Shown piece by piece: positions 13,150-24,482 of a stretch of DNA of 64,000 nt. The notes under the pieces are model-generated. The model was given only the letters and a program-made list of their open reading frames with translations, was not told the origin of the DNA and did no database searches. Each line of letters starts with the position of its first letter. Positions within the stretch are counted from its first letter, which is position 1. This DNA comes from Congeria kusceri (taxonomy: Eukaryota > Mollusca > Bivalvia > Myida > Dreissenidae): the NCBI GenBank assembly GCA_027627225.1, contig CM051024.1:77365504-77429503 (forward strand), written 5' to 3'. The translations under genes were made by a program, and so were the position numbers.

Positions 13150-13650
13150 GGTAAGTTCAAAATTACATAAGTTTTAATCTTGAACTTGGAATATACCTTT
13201 ATCATCAACTCAGATATAAAGTGCCACATTCCCCATAACTCAGTTTTGTATTTTGACATAGTTGTGCCCCTTTTTCACATAGATTTTCAGATTAAAGTTT
13301 ATATTCAAAACTTCTGTAACTTCAAAACTACCAAAGTTATTCACTTGAAATTTAGAATATACATTAAATGTCATCAACTCCATTAAGTGCCACATTCACA
13401 ATAACTCAGTTTTACAGTTTTATATTTTTTGACATAGTTATGTCCCTTTTTCACACAGATTTTCAGGTTAAAGTTTATAATTAAAACGTGTAACTTCAAA
13501 ATTTACATAAGTTATTCACTTGAAAATTAGAATATACCTTTGTCCTCAACTCCAGCTTCAAGTTCTACATTCCCCATAACTCTGTTTTGTATTTTGACAG
13601 ATATATGCCCCTTTTTCACATAGATGTTCAGGTTATGTCCCAGGTTATGT
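13150..13650 (+). repeat. Tandem repeat, about 186 bp period, about 2.6 copies
   Basis: The unit contains TTAGAATATACC, CCATAACTCAGTTTTGTAT, GCCCCTTTTTCACATAGAT and TTCAGGTTAAAGTTTATA. Copies have diverged slightly. Confidence 0.75.
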
Positions 13651-15840
13651 CCTCAGACTGTATTCAGTATTTATTCAGACAGAGATCAGACAGAATTCAG
13701 ACTTGTGGTTTCATTTCTCACCAAATTGATATTAAAGATTGTTTTTGACCTAGAGGGGGCATATATGTTTTACAAACAGCTCTTGTTTTAATAAATAGAT
13801 TAACAAGCTTGTGATTTGTTCAAAGTATAACTTTTCCACATCATGAAAATGTCTAAGTCAGAATTTCCGCAACTGTAAAATTTCTAAGTGTCAATATTCC
13901 GCATACTCTCCGCATGTTCTCCGCATTTAAGAAATTTCTCCGCAAAGCCAAAATCATTTTTGCGGAAAATCTGTGGAGAATCTGCAGAAACTGAAAATTT
14001 CCGCAACATTTCCGAGCTAATCTGAGCTAAGGGTGGTATTCATAAAAAAATCTTGATCTATTCTTTTACAAGCTTCATGAATGTTTCGAGAATTCAGTAA
14101 TACATGTCGCCTTCATGAAGTGTATTAAATCACTTAATGCATAAAACTTCATGAAGTTTGTTATTAGAGGTTTTCAAGAAGACTTCATGAATAATGCTTA
14201 ATGGCATGAAAAATTCTTGATCTCATGAAGTCCATTTTGACAGGGGTTGTGTATACAAAAATTGGCAAGTATCATGTTAGAATGGGGGGATTTTATGTGT
14301 CCGCTATGTGATCAGGAGTTGGATCCTTACTAAAGATCTTTATCAAAAGACACAAAGTACTGATTTTACCCAGGAAACATGGAATTAATACTGAGTCATT
14401 GTTAAATACAATGGCCTTGTATCTATAACAAGTTGACAAAAATATATAATTTTAATATATCAACAGTGGTTAGCTGTTACACTTTCATGGGCCCGGGAAA
14501 ATTGGTAGTAGTAGTGAAATCGATATGAATTAACTGACAATTATGCGCATTGATAAAAATGTATAGTGTAGTAAACTATTGTGTGATTTTGTAGGCATGC
14601 GTTTGAATCCAGCTGTAACCGTGTATAAAAAAAATGGGGGGCTGTGTATATATTTTATTCATAATAATGCCATCAATATATTATTGCTACATGTACTAGA
14701 AAAAGATACGTCAATATTGGTGCAACTATGCCTGCTTTTTGCGGCCTTGCATGACATGGAAAGAAGAATATGCCCCTTTAAATGCCTAGTCTGCAGTAGT
14801 TATTCGCTTTGGTAAATAGCACAGAATCACTTAGTAGTTACAGATAATGCCAAAAGAGTGGCTTTATTGTCACATGCAATTTATTTTCTGGTATCATTTT
14901 CCACCCATTTGCTGCAGCATGGTTGGTCACATTATCTGGCACTTTGGTGCAATTTTCGGGAACCATAATGAGTACCAAACTTCACAGATAAACATGGCCA
15001 TTACACATTATCTCAGGTTAAGTGGATGATTTTAATGTCTGCAAAGCAAAAAATAATGTTTGACTCATAATAAGAACAAACATGTCTCGTCATTCATTTT
15101 AGGGGTTAGGTCATTTTTATGAAATAAAAATGGGGGGCATGGGGATCGGGCAAGACAGTTTGACTTAAAAAGTAATAAAACAATCTTAATTTAAATCGTA
15201 AATAATAAGACTTCAATGTTATTTATCTTATAAAAGATGAAAATTCAGATAAAATTGGTAACATTTGGTAGAAGTAGAACATGTATTTACATGGGTTTTG
15301 CTTTTGTTAACACTAAAAGATCTGACACAGAGTGTAGAATGGTTAAACTGTTAGCTAGCTTTAGAATGTTTTACACAAATAATTCATTATTTTACCCATC
15401 AGTCAGCTGCCTGTTGTCGTGCTTATTCATTAGGAATAAGGCAAATGTCTTTTACCATTTGTTAAAATTACTTGATGTGTGTACCACTCAAAACTTATTT
15501 TCAGATTGCGCAATACTTGTTTACAGAATTCTTATGTTCCTTCTGGAGAAGTAACTTATTAGAGTCATTAGGTTTATGGCCAAACCTATGCAGTGTTTAT
15601 TGTTTCTTGGAAGAAGTTTAAAGGAAGAAATTACACGGGTCAATGAGATGTGAATGATCGCAGCTTTTGGTGGAAATTTGAGGCTAATTTCAAAATGTTG
15701 TATGAAATTCAAAATGTCAGATGAAATTGACACTTGGAATATGCACATGCCAATGCTTTTAAAGAGACTGATTGTTATTTTGTCCGACTTGATTATTAAT
15801 TTGTTCAGAAAATATACAACACCAAAATAAATGGCGTGCA
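13651..15840. other. Non-coding stretch
   Basis: Includes a TCCGCA-rich patch (13860-14020) and inverted TTCATGAAG repeats (14060-14230). Several short open frames have no known motif. No exon is supported. Confidence 0.45.
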
Positions 15841-16831
15841 CTGGCGCAGTGCCTTAATCCGCCACATTTGGGAGGTATTTTTACGACATTTTCAAAAGTT
15901 GTTTACCGATTGACATAAAAATTTACCTAAATCAAGTTAGGTTTAATGTGCATTTGCTGGTGTGTTTTGGTTACATTTCAAATACTTGGCAAATAAAAAA
16001 TATTTATAGAGATTGAAGCCTAAACAGTGTAAAAAAACGAATGCGGGGAGTGTCTAAATCCGCCACCCCTCTTTAAAATGTTCAAACTGCTCGAAAATAA
16101 TAATGTTTTATGAATTCTGTTTTCAAAGCAACTTCTATTGACTCCTATTGACAAAACTCCCACTTTTGTGTATTTAAGGTTCATTTTCTGGTGTTTTTCT
16201 AGTGTTTTTAAAAAACAGGGTGATCCTGATCCGAAGTTGCTTGGTGAAAATTGTAGATCAGGAACCATGACATGCTTATTCCACAATTTGACTATTGTTC
16301 TTATTTAATTTTCTATATTAAGCAGCTTGTAATCTGTTGTTAATACAATGTTTCAATTTCTTCACAATACTCATTTGTTTTTATGAAAATAGCTCTGAAA
16401 CTGAGGCCCTGCGTGCATGTGGGACAAATAAGGAGGGTTTTGAGTAGCGAGATATTTGCGCTCTGAATATGCAGTTTTTTCCGCATTTTATTGTATGTAA
16501 TGCCAATGAATAATGGTTATTCTAATACTGCACATGCTCGCATGGACATAATATTAAAACGTGATAATTTAATTTTATCATGGACACAATGCGGGGCCTC
16601 AAAACTGCGCATGCGCAGTATGAAATAGATTCCCCGCATGCAGTTTGTTTGCATTAAGGGGTTATGTACAAAATAATTGGATTAAATATTTATTTATGCA
16701 CAAATCAAGATGAAAACTCGTCAGCATTTTTAAGGGAAAGTATCAACAAAATAGAAATCGTTGGTAAAAAATGCGCATATTCGAATGGGGTGGCGGATTT
16801 AGGCAAATGGCGGATTTAGGCACTGCGCCAG
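15841..16831. mobile_element. 991 bp TIR element (CTGGCGCAGTGCC)
   Basis: The ends CTGGCGCAGTGCCTTAATCC(GCCA) and its inverted copy at 16808-16831 differ at one of 24 positions. A second inverted pair lies inside (TCTAAATCCGCCACCCC at about 16053; GGGGTGGCGGATTTAGG at about 16788). No coding seen, so a non-autonomous DNA transposon. Confidence 0.8.
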
Positions 16832-16860
16832 TTACAATGAACTTCACATTTAATAACGAT

Positions 16861-17380
16861 GTTAAAGGGACTATATCATCGAAAAGGGCCTCAAAGGGGC
16901 AATTTCTTTTTAAAAAAACACTAAAATTGAGATATTAGTATTTGCATATAATAACGGTTAAAACAGGGTATATCATTATAATAGGAAAAAAGTGTACAAA
17001 TTCTGAGATAAAAATCAATTTATAATATGGGTTGTGTTTGTTTGGCCCTTTTCCTGTTAACATTTTGACGTAAGAATTGTGAGCATTTTGTATGAGCATA
17101 GTTTACAAACAAATCCTTACCGAGCGTGATAGCACAGTTGGTTAAAGCGCTGTCTACTGTCACTTCTTCGCATAGCTCCTACGTCGTGAGTTCGATACCC
17201 GCTTGGGGTTTTATTTTTTTCAGGCTTTTTTACTAATTTGTTTTTATCAAATATCTTATTGTGTATTATATTATTTTTTATTTATTTAATGCACATGTAT
17301 TAGTAAAGCGCATTTCTATCAGATAATATAATTTATAGTGCAATAGGAAGCCAAATTGTCATTGACATATTCCCTTTAAC
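16861..17380. mobile_element. TIR element with tRNA-like unit (T2)
   Basis: Left GTTAAAGGGACTATATCATC and right ATTGACATATTCCCTTTAAC are inverted repeats. About 520 bp with a tRNA-like unit in the middle. Homologous to T3 at 34693-35182 (inner part in the opposite orientation). Confidence 0.8.
17122..17207 (+). other. tRNA-like Pol III unit inside T2
   Basis: A box TAGCACAGTTGG (17130), B box GAGTTCGATACC (17188), and TTTT/TTTTTTT right after. A-to-B spacing is 58, about 14 more than a plain tRNA, so there is a long variable arm or an insert. Confidence 0.6.
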
Positions 17381-18183
17381 TCTGTACCTAGTAACCATGA
17401 ATTTCTTAACATGACTAATGATTAAGGATTTATGAAGGTATCTTTCAACATTTCTATGAAAGCATTAACTTGTCCACCAAAATTGACTTAACACTTAGAA
17501 TTTCGTTTCCAGTATACAATTTAGTGCAAGATTTTCCCCTACTCATAGGTTGCTGGTGTGTGTGGGGTGGGTGGGGGTTTGTTTTCAAATCAGATGGACA
17601 TGCTTCAAAGGATTTTTACTAATCACATAATAAATTTCATTATTGATGTCTTTCTCATAATTTCGCACTGAAATATCATGTGACAGACCCTCCACAGCCT
17701 ATTGTTTGTAATAAACAAATAAAAAGTAATTTCAAAATCTTCCTGTCAGCTGGAAGCCATTGTCTTGGTGTTTCAGTGTTTTAAACTTCACAGAAGAATT
17801 TCTATCATCACTAACAGTATAAACAACTTTCTGAGAGACACACACCTGTGAATCTGTAGGAAGTGGGGGGTTTTCCTGGCATTATTTCTACAAAGCAGGA
17901 CTTTACACCACTTTCAAGCATTAGAAATGAAATCACCTGGAAAAGTTCATCTGTCAAATCACTTGCAATTTCAATAAGTGTCTGTCTGCAGTTTGACAGA
18001 TGGTTGGCCCAGCTATTTTCAGAGACATTTTTCTTGCCAAAATGAGCCAAAGCTTGGACTGGATTGATTGCCTTGGCTATAAAGGCTGACAAATAATTAA
18101 ATATTTAAGCTGTTAAGTTGTTGTTTAGTACCTTTACCCTCCAGTCTTTTCAAGTGTTCTTGGCACATTGCAGTTCTGTCTAC
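17381..18183. other. Non-coding stretch with antisense exon candidate
   Basis: Contains the weak minus-strand exon candidate at 17846-18085 and a G-rich patch at 17560. Nothing else is recognised. Confidence 0.4.
17846..18085 (-). CDS. Possible antisense exon, product not recognised
   Basis: On the minus strand an 80-codon open stretch is bounded by an acceptor-like ATTTGTCAG and a donor-like ACAG|GTGTGT, phase 1 to 1. The peptide reads AFIAKAINPVQALAHFGKKN at its start and has a helical, leucine-rich middle (RQTLIEIASDLTDELFQVI). I do not recognise a family. No partner exons were found, and an open stretch of this length can occur by chance in a window of this size. Confidence 0.22.
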
Positions 18184-18449
18184 AAATGAGGCATGTCATG
18201 GGAAAACCAGGCATAATGCATGTGCGTAAAGTGTCGCCCTGGATCAGCCATTGCAGTCCACACAGGCTAATCTGGGACGACACTTACCACTTTTATGGTA
18301 TTTTCTGTTTCAAGGAAGTCTCTCCTAAACATTCATCCACTGAAGGCAGAAAGTGTCTTCCCGGATAAGCCTGTGCAGACTGCACAGGCTAATCCAGGAC
18401 GACACTTTACGCACATGCATTAAGCCCCGTCTTTCCACGACACGCCACA
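18184..18449. mobile_element. Double-hairpin MITE, copy 4
   Basis: Ends ATGAGGCATGTC and GACACGCCACAA; both internal hairpins are present with scattered changes. Confidence 0.88.
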
Positions 18450-19071
18450 AATGGTTTCTGAATAAACGTCTGGAATGTTACGTTTATGTTAACTTTGAAC
18501 AATAAAAATTATTGCTGTAAGAAAATGGCACTGTACTATTTTGAAGCCTGAGGAATAGGTTTTGGTTCTGAACAGTGAGATTGAACAGTTATGTCCCTTT
18601 ATTTTGTGTTATTACATATAATTGTTATGGCCCCTTGTTTTATTGTTATTTAATGGGACAGAATAGATAAAATATTCAATAATTTGGAAAGTAATGAATG
18701 GAATAAATGAGTGAATAATCAACCATAATAAAATTATTACATATTCAAATACATCCATAAAAACATGTCTAAATAAAAGGATTATACTGTGTACAATGTA
18801 CATGTAGTTTACAGCTGCATTCCTATGGCCCACAAATTTTTTTTTGCGGATTGAGATTCTGTTCTTTGTGTGAGCTTATGAGTAAGAAATCCTGTGCTTA
18901 CAACATTTCCAGCAGTACCACAACATTTCCATTTAATTCTTTCGCATGTACCAATCTAGAAAAGTACTTTCCCTGGTGTGTTCTTGTTGTTTTGATGCCC
19001 AATTATGCTTTGTGATAAAGGATTAAAATTTATATTGTATCATGCATGGAGAACATCGTAGATCTTTGCCC

Positions 19072-19323
19072 ATATTCACAAAGCTCCTTAGGGAAAACTT
19101 AAGTATATTCCGTAAATTTATAAAATTCCTTAAGTCTGTGGTTACTTCACATAGAGAACTTTTTACATTTAAATGTTTTAAACTAGTTAATATTACTGTG
19201 ATGTTTAAGATTTTACCCTTCTCTTAGCGTAAATCAGTGGATTTCACATAGAAATCTACATCAGACATTTTCACTTAAGTACAACCTTAGTTAAGATTTT
19301 CCTTAGGAGCTTTGTGAATACCG
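19072..19323. repeat. Palindromic GTATTCACAAAGCTCC repeat, copy 2
   Basis: Left ATATTCACAAAGCTCCTTAG and right CTTAGGAGCTTTGTGAATAC are near-perfect inverted ends about 250 bp apart. Each side also has an inner CTTAAGT block. Confidence 0.8.
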
Positions 19324-19635
19324 GCCCAGGCATCTTTGAAAAAGCTACGAAAAATAAGTTTTAGGCATTTTTGATCATGTTCGGTAACTGATGGTGTCAC
19401 TTAATGACTGGTCATTGATTGAAAAACATGTTAAACAACAACAACAATTAAATAAGACAATGGTATAAAAATACATACAAAATAATACAGTAGGATTCTT
19501 TACTTGAAATGCTTTTTCCAGTCAATATTTTATCATATTAATGAACTTTAGCACATATGCGCAGCATTTTGCAGACAACACATAATATAATTATGCGCAG
19601 CATTCTGCAAAAGCGGCATTGCTATTACATTGAGG

Positions 19636-19701
19636 GTTGAGCATGGAACTGTTGTATCTGATATAGAAGTGTTGAGCAGATACAACAGTTTTACGCTCAA
19701 C
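19636..19701. repeat. Short inverted repeat
   Basis: GTTGAGC and GAACTGTTGTATCTG on the left pair with CAGATACAACAGTT and ACGCTCAAC on the right around a loop of about 16 bases. Confidence 0.65.
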
Positions 19702-20439
19702 ACTCAAAATATCAAGGCCTGTTGAGAATTTCATCTGGTCACTTCAACAATATCTGACAGATGACATGGATATCAAATTAGGGAAATTTCCTCCATCAAT
19801 TCTCATTGAGACATCAAAGATGTCTTCCAAATTTGCTGATATTGGCATTTTCTGATAACCATCTGTTTTGACATAAACTGCCTCTTTTGAGGAGTGACCT
19901 TTGTGCACAGTAAATAAAGCATGGTGACTGCATCAATGTCACATCCAAATAACATACAAAGCCTCATATCTCATATAGTTAAGAGAATGATGAGCCATTA
20001 AGTCAGAAACAAATTTGTGAAGCATTGACTGGAAAACACAAAGAATCTCCCTAATACTTGATTTCAAACTAAATGCTAATGCAATGCAAATGGCCACACA
20101 AAGAGAAAGGTCTTTATCTTAAACTTAGCTGTAATGAGGTTTAAACTATAATTGTCTTCAATGAAAATGATTGTTACATAATGCACCTATCAATGTTTCT
20201 CCAAGGGGGAGAATGGCGGCCATATACAGGACTGTAGACTGAAAGCAATTCCTGACAGGCGGGAATGTGACATTCCGAATGATTCCGGGTCTGGGGGTAA
20301 TAGACTTTGGTTATATTTTAGATCCCAGTAATACATGCCCCCGGGCCATTTGATAGACATATAGCATCTCCCTCTTTGGGGATTTAGACAAATATGCTTG
20401 ACTCTAGGATGGAGAATTAGACCTCAAAAAATAAAATTT

Positions 20440-20950
20440 GTCAAATTCCTCTGGGTCAGCCTGTTGCTCCAAAATATTGATAGGTTCATAATTATGAGTT
20501 TTAAAATATTGACTAATGAAAATAATTATTACATTATGAACCTTAACACAATGACTATTGAAAATGATAGTTAGATAATTAAGAGATGTAAAATATTGTC
20601 CCTTAAAAATGATTGTTACAATGATGGGGTTAAAATACTGACTAATGAAAATGATGATTCATATAAGGTTTAAAACATATACTTATCAAAACGTTTGTTA
20701 CAAATTATGGGGTGTTTAATATTGGCTGATGAAAATGATTGTTACATAATGGGTTTAAAATATTGGTTATTGGAAGTGATTGTTTCTTAATTATGAGTTT
20801 TTAAATATTGACCAATGAAAATGATTGTTACATTATTATGAAAGTTTAAAATATTGACTAATAAAAATGAGTGTTACAGATAAGCTTTACGTTATTGACT
20901 AATGAAAACAATTGTTACACAATGAGTTTTCATTTTTATATTGGCCAATA
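20440..20950 (+). repeat. Degenerate tandem array, about 55-60 bp period
   Basis: About nine copies of TTAAAATATTGACTAATGAA, AATGATTGTTACATAATG with drift. Single pieces occur near 3780 and 4830. Confidence 0.7.
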
Positions 20951-22156
20951 CTTAAGACCAAAAACATGACAGTTAAAGAACATTCAAAGTCATAGGCTCA
21001 GATGGTAGCATACTTAGACTGTGTCATTAAGTGCATTTTTTCACACACATTTTGAAAGAAAAATTATGACAGTTGCGAAACTTACCACTGATTCAATATT
21101 CATGTATGATCAAAACAGTAATTAAAAGCTGGAATCATGTGGTGTTTTCCCACAACTCCCTGGTGATAGGACTTTCCTGTCCCCTTTATTCCCTGGCATA
21201 TTAGCAGATGTTTCTCAGATTCAGGGCTGATGGGAAATAATGTTTTTTTCCCCTGGTTTTGTTGTGTCTGGCATATGTTGGAAAATGAGATTGCTAGACT
21301 TTGGTGCGGTACCGTATTTACCTCTTCTTCGTCCTTAGTCTGTTACCGTTATTTTGCGCAAGGCTGACAATTTAATGTCAAAAGAAGGGAATGATATACT
21401 GGGAAAGTAATTACTGAGAAAATGGGGACATTGTTGCGTTTATTAATTTAGTAGGATAATGGAAGTTTATTGCTTTCCCTAAACTCTGGTTTCTTGGTAA
21501 CTGTATTCAAACCTTGATCGTCGATTGTCAAGACAAGTCTATCCTATAAATTCAAGTTACCCAGGGTATTAAAGTAATCCACAGAGATTCCATTGCGTAA
21601 TTTAGTTGTAACCCTTCAATACTGTATACTTTTGCTTGGGATAGAAACATTGTTGTTCAAATGTGTACAATTTTTGTAGCCTACATATGTGAGTGATAAA
21701 TAAAGCATTAGCAAATTAACAAAATATTTCATATAAGTTATCCTGGAAAACGAATATGAAATTGTATATATTGAACTAGATCTAGATAGGGAAACAAACA
21801 GGACTGTAGGCTACACAAATTGTCAGATCATCGGAACTCAAATGGTCATGAGCTCAGACGACCAGATAAGGCGCGTACATGTGCACAGAAAATGCAATCG
21901 TGGTGAACTCGTATGCACTAAATTTCAAGTTTTTGTGATCGCATTGAAATGAAAAACGCTGGAGCACTGTGAGCTGTCCCTAGCCATAACCCTTTGTGAG
22001 CTTCAGCGATTTGAATGATTTCCACATTTTGAAACTGACCCAGCAGTACCTTGAAATGCAAATAAAATGAAAGAAGAAAACAATAATACATACATGTGAT
22101 TAAAGGAATACAAATAATCATAACTTATTATTCTTTAAAACCCATTATATATTTTT
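20951..22156. other. Non-coding stretch
   Basis: No exon, RNA gene or clear repeat is recognised in this AT-rich stretch. Confidence 0.45.
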
Positions 22157-22430
22157 ATGCCCCTGGCATCTTGATGTGGGAGGCATATACTGATTGTCCT
22201 GTCCGTGCATCCTTCCGTGACGAGGTAAAGTAGCTTTACTGTTTCGTCTAGCACCAACACAGCTTACTACAACAATTGGATACTTACACAGTTGTTGCTT
22301 ATGTCCATTCCCTATCCACCTATATCATCCAACCTCACTTTGACCTTGACCTAATTTCGACTTTCAATAATTCAAATGGACTGTCCAGCACTAAGGGGGG
22401 GCATGTGTGTTTATCGAACACATTGTCTTG
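22157..22430 (+). mobile_element. ATGCCCC-family Helentron-like element, copy a
   Basis: Follows TTTTT. 5' hairpin ATGCCCCTGGCATC-TT-GATG...GGAGGCAT, a short CCGTGCATCC part, a body shared with 51986-52453, then GGGGGGGCAT, the hairpin GTGTGTTTATCGAACACA and an end TTGTCTTG before TTTTTT. Confidence 0.8.
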
Positions 22431-24356
22431 TTTTTTCTGGTAGTACGTCCTTAATGGGTAATAAAAAATAAGATACTCATATAGTTGCATAATCCCTAAT
22501 GCATTTTTGAGGCATTATGATGTACACAGGCTAATATATATTCTATTACATTACTGTGTATTCTACAGAAACCTTTTAAGAATTTACTTATGAGGCATAT
22601 ATAATGCTGTATTACTTTAAAAAAGATAATTTATGACATTGTAAGTCTTTTGCATGTCCATGGCACAGTGTGTTGGTGTTGTGTTAAAGCCTATTTATTT
22701 ATTATTTACTGTCTTCAAAGCTTATGACTTGCACTTTCCCATCCAGTTTCTTCTCTTATTATTCCTGTATATACAGACTTATATGAAGAAAATACTAGGT
22801 CAGTGTCGAATAAAAATAAGTTTATTTAGCGATGCTTTGAAAACCTGAACCACAAGCCTTGGCGAGACGTTCACGTTTTCTCGCCGAGCAAAAAAAAAAA
22901 GGATCTTTATTCAACACTTACCTAGTATTCTATTTATCCCATCATTTTCTGTCTTTGTTTTGAAAATAAACTAAAGAAAACACACTTAATATTACGAAAA
23001 ACATAAAATGACATCATGAAATTTGACAAGATGACATCATTAGACTGCACATGTTTGCTTTATATGACAGTGTTGAAATTAAGCAAAGTTTATCTGGTGG
23101 GGTTTTATTTTGTGGATGCCAGTGTGATGATGTGATGAAAAAATCTTTATCTGACAGTCCATTGGACTGTTGACAGCTTCTTCTGATAGGTTAAGAATGT
23201 AAAGTCCATTGTAGTCTTGATCATGATGGGATAAGAACAGACCATTAATAGCAAGACAGTCCTTGGTGCTGGTGAGGTGTTATGAGAACTCTCTAAGGGG
23301 TAGTAAAATGCTCATTTGTCCCAGGTTTAATATCCACTAATGATCCTAATGGATTGGGCTTTGGCTGTTAGGGCCCATTTACTTATCCTGGCTTCATGTC
23401 AATGGAGAAATTGGTGGCTGCAGTTAAAGATGCAGCTAGGAGACTAGAAGTCACTTTATTGGACAATTAGACATAAAGCCATAAACACCTTATAAAGAAT
23501 GTAAAATTTGCATTCAAATAGCGTAATTATGGTCACGTATGCTTGCAATAAAGTCAGAAGCTATCCATCACTATGACGGTCCATTGTGCGTGTATGACAG
23601 CAATTGCATGCATGGGATACTGTCTCTGCTTCAACTTCTGTATTCTTTGATGGATTTTATGAATACTTGGCACAAAAACCTATTACCAAGCAGCAGTGTC
23701 ATGCCTGCATTAGACCTGTAAAACAAAAAGGTCAGTATAAAGATTCAGGTCAAAGGTCAAGGTCATACTGTTAACTAATGAAAATGAAATTCGAATGAAA
23801 ATTGGCAGCACAGTTATTTTGTCAGTGCTATAAGTTTAATATCATGGAAAGGTTTGGAAATTATATGAAGTTGGAGAAACTGCTTGCCAGTGATCAAGAA
23901 AATAATCAAATGGACATCACAGTTGTATCCAGCTTAGGGGTCAAGGCCATTCTTAGGTCAAGGCCATTCCTAGGTAAAGGTCATATATAGGGATTTTAGG
24001 TCACATGAATAAGAGATGGCTATATCATATTTGTATAACTGAATGACCTTGCAGCAACAGTTGTGATTCGTATGCAAAAGTATGATGCTAGACGATGAGG
24101 TTCAGGTACAAAATAATGTACTTGAAGACAATGTATTTCAGGTCACATTAGAATCACAGACTTAAGCCTAATCTATTGGCAAATTAACAACAGTTTGTCA
24201 TCCTGATTGCTAAAGACCTCATGGTTTAATGCCAATTCATCAAAACACAAAACTGGTGTTTATTAGCCAATAAACAACAATGAATCAAAACTTATTTCTT
24301 AGTTATAATTTATGTGGTCCCTGATCTCCACTTTAAACGTAGTTTTTTTTTTTCAG
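22431..24356. other. Non-coding stretch upstream of exon 1
   Basis: AT-rich sequence. 23720-24000 contains AGGTCAAGGTCA-like simple motifs. I searched by eye for the upstream FN3 exons and did not find a convincing one. Confidence 0.4.
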
Positions 24357-24482
24357 TGAGCATAAAGGAGACGCCATATTTAGTCCTTGGGGCGGATAAT
24401 TATGTAGTGAAGCAGCGTCTTCTAGAGCTGACACGAGACTATGAAGAAATCGTGAAACAACCTCGGAGCATTTTAATAACAG
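24357..24482 (+). CDS. ROS1: ROS1-like exon 1 of window (entry into propeller 1)
   Basis: The acceptor is a T-run ending TTTCAG and the donor is G|GTGAGG. The exon is 126 nt, phase 1 to phase 1, and encodes residues 1-41 (begins SIKETPYLVLGADNYVV). The piece PYLVLGADN looks like the first strand of a propeller. It ends ILITG, which joins in frame to exon 2 across a 14 kb intron. Because it starts in phase 1 there must be more coding exons upstream. The content alone is less diagnostic than later exons, so linkage rests mainly on phase and order. Confidence 0.72.

Larger units (their letters stand above)
18450..20439. other. Non-coding stretch with repeats
   Basis: Holds the palindromic CTCCTTAGGG repeat (19072-19323) and an isolated inverted repeat (19636-19701). 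No exon is seen. Confidence 0.5.
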
